In this document: positions 18,301-26,991 of the stretch, one piece after another
Position numbering within the stretch: position 1 is the stretch's first letter
Layout of the letters: every line of letters starts with the position of its first letter
Source of the DNA: Bdellovibrionales bacterium CG12_big_fil_rev_8_21_14_0_65_38_15
Lineage (GTDB): Bacteria; Bdellovibrionota; Bacteriovoracia; Bacteriovoracales; Bacteriovoracaceae
DNA: 64,000 bases
Reading direction: 5' to 3'
Assembly: GCA_002787775.1 (NCBI GenBank)
Contig: PCUW01000054.1
Span: forward strand, 67,099-131,098
Position numbers and translations under genes: made by a program
The notes under the pieces: model-generated
The model's database searches: none
Seen by the model: the letters and a program-made list of their open reading frames with translations, nothing else
What the model was told of the DNA's origin: nothing

Positions 18301-19389
18301 TTCAAGACCAGTTCTAAAGAGACAGTTTTGAGTTAGCTGAGAGTCTGAACCAGCAGTTGATAACTCACGTCGAAGAACAAAGGCCTCAGATAGACATGAA
18401 TCGTATACGTTTTGTACTCGCGCATTTAAGGTATTTAATCCAAGGGCTTGATGTCCAAAAGGAAGATCGGTTATTTTTTGCTTTAAAGTTTCTACTTCTA
18501 AAGACGGTATATAAAGATTCATCTGAGCATTTCTAACCACAGGTCTGTGTTCAATAGAGATCGAAGTCAAATGAACAGCTCCAACTCTCTCCCTTGCAAC
18601 TCGATCTGAGCTTGCAATAATAGTAGCTTTTAAGTTTCGGTCCTCAGATCCCAGTTTGATATGAGTTCTTGATTCTGTTTCCAGACCATCGCGACCAAGA
18701 GTGTAAATACTAACGAGCTCGTTTTTCATTCCATGGTTTTTAATTTTTATAATTTGTTTACCGTCATGAGTTGATAAAATAAAAGTGTCATCATTTCTTT
18801 CAACCTTGAAATCTTTTAAACTTCCGCCGCCTTGGGAAAGACTTAATTTAACTGGATGTCCCTGACTATCAATCAAAGCGCGCAGTTGAATTTTTCCAAC
18901 ATTGGGAACAGTGACTTCGAAAAGCTCAACACTTCTTTCAAAATCACCCTCTCCACGAATACCAGCTGATATTCTGTTAAATTCTGAAGCCAGGTCTTCA
19001 ATGACTCTAGTATCCGAACTTAATTCCTCTCCAAGGTGAATAGCCTGACAATTCGTAGTGCTCACAAACTTGAATTCTTCGAAGATTGTAATTACCGATT
19101 CAATATTTTCACTACTTACACCTTGTGCCTGCAATGAAGAAGTCGCTTTGGCGATATGCCCATCTATATTTATTGGGTTTGATAAATCAAATGTTTCTGA
19201 AAAGAATGAACGCCTTTGTCCATTTCGAATCAGTTCGATTTCAATTTTTTTTGCGCCTCTTTTATAATTAAGCTCTAGTTTTTTACCGTCAAAAGGTATT
19301 GATAAAAGCGTATCTTCCGCCCAAGACATGGACGCAAATAAAATAAGACTTAAAATAATAAGTTTCTTTATTGGCTGAATCATCAACAT
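15328..19389 (-). CDS. Giant exported cysteine-containing helical protein, unknown function (1353 aa)
   Basis: The product begins with a signal peptide (PIKKLIILSLILFASMSWA); the start may be the ATG at 19389 or the one at 19383. The first 300 residues look beta-rich, and the rest mostly alpha-helical. Cysteines recur in the middle third in a repeated context: DSCLSEAF, QNCLFRTG, RSCLIESG, KQCEGRLIEN, RDCDSENC, DDCLEDAEFSACQREL, NSCISENL, YRCSFDYF. This looks like a helical repeat array held by disulfides, outside the cytoplasm. No catalytic motif or known domain was recognised, and no membrane segment after the signal. It stands alone, with about 200 bases before the DNase I-like gene start, and the same strand as the next giant gene. 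Confidence 0.75.
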   Translation of the reverse strand: MLMIQPIKKLIILSLILFASMSWAEDTLLSIPFDGKKLELNYKRGAKKIEIELIRNGQRRSFFSETFDLSNPINIDGHIAKATSSLQAQGVSSENIESVITIFEEFKFVSTTNCQAIHLGEELSSDTRVIEDLASEFNRISAGIRGEGDFERSVELFEVTVPNVGKIQLRALIDSQGHPVKLSLSQGGGSLKDFKVERNDDTFILSTHDGKQIIKIKNHGMKNELVSIYTLGRDGLETESRTHIKLGSEDRNLKATIIASSDRVARERVGAVHLTSISIEHRPVVRNAQMNLYIPSLEVETLKQKITDLPFGHQALGLNTLNARVQNVYDSCLSEAFVLRRELSTAGSDSQLTQNCLFRTGLEMADLSYASDETKQKDFRSCLIESGAIIGSVEQRSFNDEYIASNDYSKLKQCEGRLIENSLRLELAGLVQQSFLRQDESFAPISTRITELAIQTFRDCDSENCELVAIQKAKAEIYKLNYIKWFNDSIVNQNVKREALVKDFDDCLEDAEFSACQRELISKSISLLPSKMLESIARDSGLGDVRFNEQDNISVNSCISENLTRIETQNFTSVDEWRYRCSFDYFKTKISSLTSHFYENQLANYHLTSPIETVESFMQNSVPQIQSVADAKKFVEQASVMAYSTAFSGFVDSRLNSKLPTNGENPAYEVAAHEEVRDNLAAITEPGTYDLLEGSAAYLRRALTTRGVDGVKTAFNDIVMRAHIQPRMYELVSSLKDDFKDESFEQVVTDISKQYEDCWKDYDANSSSDVLDFGIHCDKESLAQEQFQLVLQQMKNFVSKRFPLSSIEANEILSPLYYLDKCYRDGDALGNKTVEEYRLWLKSCSAVTKIDIASNLFEKLQQKYNPVLTNSDKTALNSQMACFSDKLKTIVSDRDVKWFKPQFSAVTSVGQSRPLDDIISASNSLVGAGSLISLMFPNENFDQRFKESDRTVLHGYLDDLSQVDEAKFDSLMTDLGGCANNFNQTLATGFRSYLISSVPNLFSRLSPNLSAVQNQILQEVIDVELAQLLLSVQAKNEYRTIAGDGPGSDIVTSEFTVQALARFIEGMGLYISQGFVFDMDGMKTELAVFKEELKDALQWVVDSDQPVPLQELGRFFSESQLADHMALAHVAKNTDENFKAFLSSMYDREVADFWQEVRDSNSGFFAWITGRDANYLSSDQKTKLREIEAKYDSLKSLSHRMTSSYDFRRIFNVHNREGRAALDLIMQNEFLPRVTGRVPSATNRAAVDQAIAGRILADNTAGGFAERFVREMAQEYLTKQSRSKWGITKWLFYDTGDFDWEVLRDTPSGKKAIEYYGRYVLLPKMLGKNVSRYQENIHKTRFEALLREAQSEN

Positions 19390-19539
19390 ATTATCGGCAT
19401 AGTAGTAAGAAGACTTGATAAGTTGATAATTTTACTAGGCTTTTATATTAATTTCTAAAGTTTGACTTAAGTCCTTCGAAGTTAAGTCGATAAGAGTGTG
19501 AAGACATATGAATAAGTTGATCAAACGGGGTCAGGAATT

Positions 19540-20499
19540 ATGCGAATTTCAAAGTTAGCTCTAACACTTCTCTTAAGTGCTACTCTTTCCTTCAATGCTA
19601 CGGCGGCGGGTGGAAAGCTCATAGACTTTCTCTTAAATGGGTCTGGCGCTCTTGAAATGTTAGCCAAGTACAATATTAAGGGTGACGCTGCCAGTGAGAT
19701 TGGACGCTACTTAGAATTATCTCTAAAGTCGCTTAATATTTCAGGCCAGCTTCCTTCAAGACAACAGTTCACTGCGATCATTGATCGTCTAGGTGGATCA
19801 GCTGAAGATCTTCGTTTGAAAAAACAACTTCAAGAACTACTGTCTAAAGATGCAGACAATGTATCTAAAGATGATGTGGTCAGCGCCATTAACAATATTA
19901 TCTACCTTGCCAACAGACACGGTAATACTGCTACTGCAGTTTTAGGTTGCGCACGTTGTGTGAGCGATGAATTATCACTCCACGGATTTAGATTTACGAT
20001 GAGAGAGCTTGCAGACAGTAATGCTCAATCAGTACTAACTCAAATTCTTCCAAAAAATCCGGCTGATATTAGAAAATTTATTTCTAGTAAGTTCCAAGCC
20101 TATGGTCTAGGTGACTTTTCAAGAGTTAACTCAAGATTAGTTGCGCCAGAAGAAGAAAAGGCAATGGCTCTAATGCTTGGCCTATATGAAGCAGGTAGCC
20201 CAAAACAAAAAGAACTTGTTAAGCAAATATTTGAAGCTTCAAAAGATAGTTCAGGACGTATTAAGTTTATGGCCGAAGGCGGAGAAAATAAACTTCACCT
20301 TCTTTTTACTGAAGATATGGATGATGAATATATCGAATATTGGACAAAGACTCTTAAAGGGGTAAGCGCTGAAAGAAAAGAAAGCGGTGACTCAATGAAA
20401 GAAGCTTTCTTTAAATCACTTAAAAAAGAAGCTGGTGACGATCCAGTCGCCTCAGAGCAAATCGAGCTCCTAAGAACTAAAAAATGTTTCTTCCCTTAA
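19540..20499 (+). CDS. Exported helical protein of unknown function, 319 aa
   Basis: Signal peptide (RISKLALTLLLSATLSFNATA) followed by about 295 mostly helical residues. A CARC motif (residues about 137-140) and a cysteine four residues from the C-terminus are the only mature cysteines. CAGGAA at 19531 serves as ribosome binding site, and a strong terminator follows at 20506-20534. The family is not recognised. It lies between, and on the opposite strand to, the two giant exported-protein genes, which share its helical composition; a shared function is possible but not shown. Confidence 0.75.
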   Translation: MRISKLALTLLLSATLSFNATAAGGKLIDFLLNGSGALEMLAKYNIKGDAASEIGRYLELSLKSLNISGQLPSRQQFTAIIDRLGGSAEDLRLKKQLQELLSKDADNVSKDDVVSAINNIIYLANRHGNTATAVLGCARCVSDELSLHGFRFTMRELADSNAQSVLTQILPKNPADIRKFISSKFQAYGLGDFSRVNSRLVAPEEEKAMALMLGLYEAGSPKQKELVKQIFEASKDSSGRIKFMAEGGENKLHLLFTEDMDDEYIEYWTKTLKGVSAERKESGDSMKEAFFKSLKKEAGDDPVASEQIELLRTKKCFFP

Positions 20500-20505
20500 A
20501 TAAAT

Positions 20506-20534
20506 AAAGCCCCTGAAAAGGGGCTTTTTTTTTT
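20506..20534 (+). terminator. Intrinsic terminator between convergent genes
   Basis: AAAGCCCC and GGGGCTTT form an 8-bp stem with a TGAAAA loop, followed by ten T in a row. It ends the 319-aa gene. Reading on the minus strand, the A-rich left flank gives a weaker T tract, so it may also act on the 1546-aa gene, whose stop lies at 20542. Confidence 0.9.
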
Positions 20535-20541
20535 ACCTTAA

Positions 20542-23500
20542 TTAGAATATTTGAATGACACCTGGATCTCTTTTAATCGTTAGAACCTTTAGAGCCGCTA
20601 AGTATCGATCAAAATCATCCGCATCGCTATAGTTAGAAAGCTGAATCGCTACTTTATGAGCAAATTCACCAAGCTCACTTAACTTAAAGACCTCTTCAGT
20701 TTTTAATGCTTCCCAAAGAACACTTCCTAGAGCTTCCTCGTCAACATTTGCTGGTGCGAAGATAATACGTTCTAACGTCGCTTTGTCGAAGTTCGTAGCA
20801 GCTGAAAGTTGGTGACGGAATTTATAAGAACGAATACCACCCTCTCTTAGCTTTTCTTCGAGAGTCTGTACGATCTTAGTACGAACACCAGTCAACTCTT
20901 GAGTTAGTCTAGTCGCTTCACTACTAGATGCTTTATCAATAGCGTGAGCAACAGATTGCTCAAACCCTCTAAATACATTAAGTGAAGTCTCGGCAGCAAC
21001 GTAAGGAGTTATTCCAAGTGCTACTCGAGCTTCAGCTCTTAAGCTTTCATAAACAAGACGTGCTCTTGCATTAAATAATTGTTTTAAAATCATCCCATCA
21101 CTAACTGCACCAATAAATGGTAGTCTTCTTGTTACATATGGCATTAGGTAATGGTATCCACCTTCTAAGAAGAATAGGTATGGAAGTTCACGTTTTCTCA
21201 TTGGAACCTTAATTAGAACTTCTGTAAGATCTTCCATATTGGCCTTAACAAATTGTTCAAGGTCTCCACCATTTTTAACGATTTGTTCAAGACCTTCTTC
21301 AAGACCACGGATTCTTGTCGCATTGGCAGCTAAATGGGCCACACGCATTTTCTTAATACCGTTAACCATTTTTCCCACAAGTGGAATTCTGGCAACAAAC
21401 CCCTTACCTGCTTCAATACGCTCCATTGAACGAACAGCATTAGTAAGACGACGACCTGAATAACTCTTAATCAGTCGTAATAAGCCGTTAGGGTTATGAC
21501 CAAAGTATTGTGAAACCATTTTCGCCGTTTGATTATCAATCTGCCCCTTAGTTTCACTTACTACTACTCTGCCCATAGCACCATCAGCTGCTTCTAAAGC
21601 ATTGCCGAGCATTGACTTAAATTTACCTAAAATCTCACTAACTTTCTTGGCCATAAGGCTTGCTGAGATTTTTCCACGGCGATGAAGGAATGTAACTTTA
21701 CGAATATCGTCAACACCTGTTTTTAATTGTGCTGGAGTAACTCCGCGCTTTAAAAGATCATCAGTTAATTCACTAAGTTCACGAGCACCAGATTGAGCTA
21801 GCTCATCAACGCTTCTTAGGCCTGCATCTCTAAGACGACCAAAGCCTAGAACGTATTTAGCAAGACGAACATCAGCTTCTTGGACTGCTGTTTTAGCAGC
21901 TTGTCTAAAGGCAATTTTACCTGTTCCTCTAACAATATGTTTGGCTGAAGTTAAAACAAGTTTCGATCCTAATCCAACAGATCGCCCAACAATACCTATT
22001 AAAGGAAAGACACTGATTGCTTCAATCGCCGTCCATGCCCAACCACGAGAAACAGAATCATTACTACCGTAGTCAGCAAAACCTAGATCTTCCATTAGTT
22101 TGACTTGTCTTTGATATTCATTAGCATCTTGTTTTCTATCGTATTCACGTTTGATCAATGTTACTTGCATGCCCATGGCCGAAGTACCGGCAGCAATCAT
22201 GGCAACACCAAGTGGAGCACACAAACCGCCAGTGATACCAGTACAAGCGGCACCAATCATAATGGCTGCCATACCAAGAAGACCCGCACCAAGACCAAGC
22301 CATAGGTCTTTCCACTCGTCATCTGACATACTATTAATTTTATCAAGAACGTTTTCTGGAACTCCAGGCAAGCCCCCAAGTGCATTAACTTGGTTTTGAG
22401 CTTTTGTCGTTGCATAGAATAACGCTTTCATATCTTCGTGCTTATTTGGTTCCATATTACAGAACTCTTGCATACGTGTTTTTACTTCACGAGCACGTGT
22501 TCTTGCGGCTTCTCTAACCATTGATTTATAGATTGGACGCTTAAGTTCATTATCAAGTGATAAGAAATTAAGCTTTGCCATAAAAGTATTATCAATACCT
22601 TCAGCGGCTGAGAAATCATTAAAGAGTGCTTGCTGTTCTTGAGGCTTACCTTTTAATTCGTAAAGGCGCATAAAGAATTCGCCAAGTTTAGCCTCATCAC
22701 TTTCAAAAACTGAATCAATTTGTTTTTCAGCGCGATCATCAATACGGTGCCCCGAGCGATCAACAAAGTTATCCACGCCATCACGGCTAAGAAGTGTTTG
22801 ATAAGAAACGCCTTGCAGCTTTGAGTAAAGATCTTTTCCGCCAGTCTTAACACTAAAGAGCTGAGAGTTTCCTTCATCAGCTGTTTGTACAACACTTTGC
22901 CAGAAAGATTCTTTTTCAGATGTAGAAAGAACTGAGTTTCCAAAGTTAGGAGATAATGAACGATTTAAACCAAGTGTCTTAGAAGCCTTGTCGAATTTAC
23001 CAATAATTGTATCGACATTGCTGTAGAAACATTGGCTTCTTGAGCTGTATGGAGACATTCTATCGCGAGCAGAATAATACACTTGGTATTCTGGCTCATG
23101 ACCTTCTCTATAAGCATTCAGTTCTTCTTTAGCTACAAGATAGCTTAAACGAAGTTTGGCCCATGGATTAAGCGCTTCCATTTGATCTGAAATAAAGTCG
23201 TATTCATTAGTTTTAGCTTCACTTAAAAGATCCGTTCTTGAAAGTAGGCCACTCCAAAGTGATTTTAAAAGAGGGTAAACTTCAGCAAGTTTAGATTCTT
23301 CTAATCTTCTTAAAGGAACATACTCACCGTCTTGATCGAACTCAGAAAGGTAATCAAGTAAGTTTTGAACAGTCTTTTTAGCATCATTTCTAACGCAAAC
23401 TTTTGCTTTTGATGATTCAAGAGCGATTTCATTGATACCTGGAATATGGTGCTGAGAATAGTTTACACTTCTAGCACAACGATCAAGAATCATGCTTTCA

Positions 23501-25182
23501 AATGCTTGACCCTGGCCTGCTTTTAAAGCATTTGATAATTGTTTTAATCCCCACTGTCTCCAAACACTGGCACCATAAAGATTTGGAAGTGGCAGCTGAA
23601 TTTTAGTTGCCTTAAGTTTAGTTTCTAATGACTTTGAGATGATTTCTTGAAAGTGAGTTGCACCTTTCTTTTGCATAAGTTCTGCAAGATAAAGACTCAA
23701 ATTTTGACGTTGTGGCTCCAATGGAATTTTCTCTCCATTAACTTCAACTTCATAAAGCTCATACGGACTTGGATCAGCAACGATTTTTTCAAAAAGTTGT
23801 TTACCGTTATAAGTATATGAACGGGAGTCGCGAAGTCCAAACCATGAGAATGTGCTGCCGTGGAATTCATCCATTGCCTCTGGAAGCTTAAACTGCATCA
23901 CTCTTTCAAAATGAGTAATATCATCGATATCTGGAGTTAAGCCACTGACACGACTTTGTTCTAAACCTTTTTGTGCGTAAAGAACTTCTTCAAATGGCAT
24001 AAGACCAGAGTAGCCGCTCTTTGTCGGATCCTTAGAAGCATTCTCCATATAGTATTCAATAAACTGATAGTTTGATGGCGAGAATGTTAAGCCATGATTT
24101 GCTAACATATTATCAAGAAACTCTTCGCCTTGACCTTCAACAAAGTCAAACTTCATTTCTGAGGGAAGATCTCCATTGAAATGATTTTGACATGAGCGTG
24201 GAATCTCAATACTTTTAGATCCACTTTCTTGCATACTTTCATATACGTATAATTGAGACATCATCATATGTAGAGTCATCAGTTTTAATGCTCTTACATA
24301 GTTTAGAGTTGATGGTGCTTTCATTAGTGTTAAAACATCACGAGAAAGAACTGAGTTCATATCAATGCGAACTTGAGAGCGACCAAAAGAGCGATCTTCA
24401 ATTGAAAAATGATATGGATCAACTGATGGGTTTGGCCCAAGTTTTAAGCGCTCACGACCTTGAAGATCATCTCCAGGAAATAAACGTGTCGGAAATTCCG
24501 GTAGTAGCGATTGATAAAACCATGCGCCGTCATATTCACCTGGGAAGTAAGCACGACGAGCAACGACTAGGTCGCGCATTGGAAGAGTTACACTTCCAAG
24601 GAAAGTAATAAGCATCTCTTGTAGTTCTTCTTCATCAGCATCGCGATCAACTAACCACTTGCGAACTTCACGCATTAGAAATTCGGCTTCTTGGTGAGTT
24701 TTTCTAAGTTCTACATCATCAAGGCGAAGAACTGGACGTCGACGTTCATCACGTTCGCGCTTCATAATATCTTCAGCTAGCTTATCAAGCATACCTGGAG
24801 TTTTCTTTGGTAAACATTCTTCGTCATTAGAAGCTGCAGGAGCTGTTGCATCCCACTGTCTTGCATATTGTCCACAACTATTCGTTTTCATCTCTGAAAG
24901 AAGCTCATCAAAATCTCTTAGACCAGTATTTTCTGCTGCAGAAGTAAAAGGACGATCACTTTCAAAAAGAGCTGGCTCATTATCAGGACAATGTGATGTA
25001 TCTTCTTTACCTTTAATTTTAACTTTAAATGCTTCGATACGATCACGAAGCTGCTCGAGGTTTAGCTCATGAATTTCAGCTGGGTAGCGTGAAATATTCT
25101 GCGCAGTCTCAGCAAAAGCCAGCTGAAAGCTCGCAATGAAGATGATGAATGCGGTTAATACTCTTTTCAGACCCATGGTCAT
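20542..25182 (-). CDS. Giant exported protein with internal hydrophobic hairpin, unknown function (1546 aa)
   Basis: Start ATG 25182 follows AGGGGAG. A signal peptide (LKRVLTAFIIFIASFQLAFA) is followed by about 900 charged, largely helical residues. Around residues 955-1010 a strongly hydrophobic Gly/Ala-rich stretch (LWLGLGAGLLGMAAIMIG, then GLCAPLGVAMIAAGTSAMGM) looks like a membrane-inserting hairpin, with a further hydrophobic segment (AIEAISVFPLIGIVGRSVGLG) about 60 residues later. The last 450 residues are basic, helical and may be a separate domain. No enzymatic motif was recognised. The plan of signal peptide, long helical body, amphipathic hairpin and C-terminal domain resembles toxin-like proteins that insert into membranes, but this is only an analogy. 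Confidence 0.75.
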   Translation of the reverse strand: MTMGLKRVLTAFIIFIASFQLAFAETAQNISRYPAEIHELNLEQLRDRIEAFKVKIKGKEDTSHCPDNEPALFESDRPFTSAAENTGLRDFDELLSEMKTNSCGQYARQWDATAPAASNDEECLPKKTPGMLDKLAEDIMKRERDERRRPVLRLDDVELRKTHQEAEFLMREVRKWLVDRDADEEELQEMLITFLGSVTLPMRDLVVARRAYFPGEYDGAWFYQSLLPEFPTRLFPGDDLQGRERLKLGPNPSVDPYHFSIEDRSFGRSQVRIDMNSVLSRDVLTLMKAPSTLNYVRALKLMTLHMMMSQLYVYESMQESGSKSIEIPRSCQNHFNGDLPSEMKFDFVEGQGEEFLDNMLANHGLTFSPSNYQFIEYYMENASKDPTKSGYSGLMPFEEVLYAQKGLEQSRVSGLTPDIDDITHFERVMQFKLPEAMDEFHGSTFSWFGLRDSRSYTYNGKQLFEKIVADPSPYELYEVEVNGEKIPLEPQRQNLSLYLAELMQKKGATHFQEIISKSLETKLKATKIQLPLPNLYGASVWRQWGLKQLSNALKAGQGQAFESMILDRCARSVNYSQHHIPGINEIALESSKAKVCVRNDAKKTVQNLLDYLSEFDQDGEYVPLRRLEESKLAEVYPLLKSLWSGLLSRTDLLSEAKTNEYDFISDQMEALNPWAKLRLSYLVAKEELNAYREGHEPEYQVYYSARDRMSPYSSRSQCFYSNVDTIIGKFDKASKTLGLNRSLSPNFGNSVLSTSEKESFWQSVVQTADEGNSQLFSVKTGGKDLYSKLQGVSYQTLLSRDGVDNFVDRSGHRIDDRAEKQIDSVFESDEAKLGEFFMRLYELKGKPQEQQALFNDFSAAEGIDNTFMAKLNFLSLDNELKRPIYKSMVREAARTRAREVKTRMQEFCNMEPNKHEDMKALFYATTKAQNQVNALGGLPGVPENVLDKINSMSDDEWKDLWLGLGAGLLGMAAIMIGAACTGITGGLCAPLGVAMIAAGTSAMGMQVTLIKREYDRKQDANEYQRQVKLMEDLGFADYGSNDSVSRGWAWTAIEAISVFPLIGIVGRSVGLGSKLVLTSAKHIVRGTGKIAFRQAAKTAVQEADVRLAKYVLGFGRLRDAGLRSVDELAQSGARELSELTDDLLKRGVTPAQLKTGVDDIRKVTFLHRRGKISASLMAKKVSEILGKFKSMLGNALEAADGAMGRVVVSETKGQIDNQTAKMVSQYFGHNPNGLLRLIKSYSGRRLTNAVRSMERIEAGKGFVARIPLVGKMVNGIKKMRVAHLAANATRIRGLEEGLEQIVKNGGDLEQFVKANMEDLTEVLIKVPMRKRELPYLFFLEGGYHYLMPYVTRRLPFIGAVSDGMILKQLFNARARLVYESLRAEARVALGITPYVAAETSLNVFRGFEQSVAHAIDKASSSEATRLTQELTGVRTKIVQTLEEKLREGGIRSYKFRHQLSAATNFDKATLERIIFAPANVDEEALGSVLWEALKTEEVFKLSELGEFAHKVAIQLSNYSDADDFDRYLAALKVLTIKRDPGVIQIF

Positions 25183-25276
25183 GAAAAACTCCCCTGAACG
25201 TTAGAATTCAAGGAATTAAAGAGCAAAAGTCATACCAATTGAAAGGAAGCTAAGGAGTTGTATTTAGATAAGTAGA

Positions 25277-25297
25277 GGTGTCTAAACTTTAGACACC
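25277..25297. repeat. Perfect 10-bp inverted repeat between fadD and the 1546-aa gene
   Basis: GGTGTCTAAA and TTTAGACACC are separated by one base. Neither strand has a T tract after the stem, so it is a poor intrinsic terminator. It lies in the 132 bases between the fadD stop and the start of the downstream minus-strand gene, where an operator or an mRNA-processing hairpin is also possible. Confidence 0.5.
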
Positions 25298-25314
25298 CCT
25301 ATAAAAAAGAACAA

Positions 25315-26991
25315 TTAGGCTTGAGCAGCAGGTGGATCTCTGAGCTCTTTTCTGAGGATCTTACCAACGTTCGACTTTGGTAGTTCCGTTCTAAATTCAT
25401 AATGCTTTGGACATTTATAGCCAGTAAGACCTTCTTTACAGAAAGCTTTTAGCTCTTCAACAGTTAAAGATTCGTCTTTTTTAACTACGAAAACTTTCAC
25501 TGCTTCACCAGATTTGTCATCAGGTACCCCAATAGCAGCAGCTTCAAAAACTTTTGGGTGAGTAACGACAACATCTTCAACTTCGTTTGGATAAACGTTA
25601 AAGCCTGAAACAAGAATCATATCTTTTTTACGATCTACGATTTTGAAATAACCCTTTTCATCCATAACACCGATATCACCAGTTCTAAAGAACCCATCAT
25701 CAGTCATCACTTGAGCTGTTTCATCTGGGCGATTCCAGTAACCACGCATAACCTGTGGTCCCTTGATACAAATCTCTCCAGTTTCACCTGTCGCAACATT
25801 TTTGCCATCATCATCTTTAATCACAACATCTGTTGAAGAAAGAGGAATTCCAATTGTCCCGTTATAATCTTTTAACGTCATTGGATTGATACAAGCCGCC
25901 GGTGAAGTTTCAGTAAGACCGTAAGCTTCAATAAGTGGACAACCTGTAACTTTTTTCCAACGTTCAGCTACTGCACGTTGAACGGCCATCCCACCACCAA
26001 GAGAAACTTTTAAGTGACTAAAATCAACTGAAGCAAATTCTTCATTATTTAACAGACCGTTAAATAAAGTATTAACTCCTGTAAAGGCAGTGAACTTCCA
26101 CTTTTTAAGTTCTTTAATAAACCCAGGCATATCACGTGGGTTTGTAATAAGAACGTTTAGAGCGCCAACAGAACTAAAGATAAAGCAGTTCGCTGTAAGT
26201 GAGAAGATATGATAAAGCGGAAGAGGAGTAATGATAATTTCCTGACCATCTTTAATTAAATTCTTAATCCAAGCTCTAGCTTGAACCATATTGGCAACGA
26301 TATTTCCGTGAGTAAGATCTGCACCTTTAGAAACACCAGTAGTACCACCAGTGTATTGAAGGAATGCAGTATCGTTTAACGATAGAGTTGGTTTTTTATA
26401 CTGACTTTCGTCTGCACCAAAAACAACATCTTTAAATGAAACAGCAGAAGAGATGCTCCAGTTTGGAACCATCTTCTTCACTTTCTTAATAACAAAATTT
26501 ACAAGCAGAGATTTTGGAAAACTTAAGAAGTCTCCAATCTGTGTTGTAATAACATGCTTAACAGGAGTTTTTGAAAGGACTTGCTCTAAAATATGGGCAG
26601 AGTTTTCAAAGATTACTATAGCTTTAGATCCAGAATCTTTTAACTGATGTTCAAGCTCACGTGCTGTATAAAGAGGATTAACGTTAACAGCAATAAGACC
26701 TGCTCTTAATACACCAAATAAAGCGACTGGGTATTGCAAAATATTTGGCATCATCAAGGCAACACGATCACCCTTTTGAAGTTTCAAATCATTTTGAAGA
26801 TAGCTTGCGAACTTTTTTGAAAGTAGATCCATTTCACGATACGTATAAGATTTCCCCATACAATGAAATGAAGGCAAAGTTGAATATTTTGCAAACCCTT
26901 CTTCTAGAATTTCAACAATTGAAGAATAAGATGTCACATCAATTTCATGTGGGACTCCAGATTCATAACTGCTATACCAAGGTTTAGACAC
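25315..26991 (-). CDS. fadD: Long-chain acyl-CoA synthetase (AMP-binding)
   Basis: Activates fatty acids to acyl-CoA through an acyl-adenylate, feeding beta-oxidation or lipid synthesis. The product (558 residues) carries the AMP-binding signature LQYTGGTTGVSKGADLTHGN, the EAYGLTETSPAA adenine motif, FRTGDIGVMDEKGYFKIVDRKKDMI hinge elements (quoted in parts: RTGDIG, VDRKKDMI) and the C-terminal catalytic lysine in NVGKILRKELRD. A predator would use it on prey fatty acids, an inference. GTG start at 26991 with AGAGAGG upstream. It is followed by an inverted repeat. Confidence 0.93.
   Translation of the reverse strand: MSKPWYSSYESGVPHEIDVTSYSSIVEILEEGFAKYSTLPSFHCMGKSYTYREMDLLSKKFASYLQNDLKLQKGDRVALMMPNILQYPVALFGVLRAGLIAVNVNPLYTARELEHQLKDSGSKAIVIFENSAHILEQVLSKTPVKHVITTQIGDFLSFPKSLLVNFVIKKVKKMVPNWSISSAVSFKDVVFGADESQYKKPTLSLNDTAFLQYTGGTTGVSKGADLTHGNIVANMVQARAWIKNLIKDGQEIIITPLPLYHIFSLTANCFIFSSVGALNVLITNPRDMPGFIKELKKWKFTAFTGVNTLFNGLLNNEEFASVDFSHLKVSLGGGMAVQRAVAERWKKVTGCPLIEAYGLTETSPAACINPMTLKDYNGTIGIPLSSTDVVIKDDDGKNVATGETGEICIKGPQVMRGYWNRPDETAQVMTDDGFFRTGDIGVMDEKGYFKIVDRKKDMILVSGFNVYPNEVEDVVVTHPKVFEAAAIGVPDDKSGEAVKVFVVKKDESLTVEELKAFCKEGLTGYKCPKHYEFRTELPKSNVGKILRKELRDPPAAQA

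Noticed and set aside
22105-22399. Plus-strand frames inside the 1546-residue gene
   Set aside because: Shadows of the hydrophobic Gly/Ala region of the minus-strand gene; no start signals.
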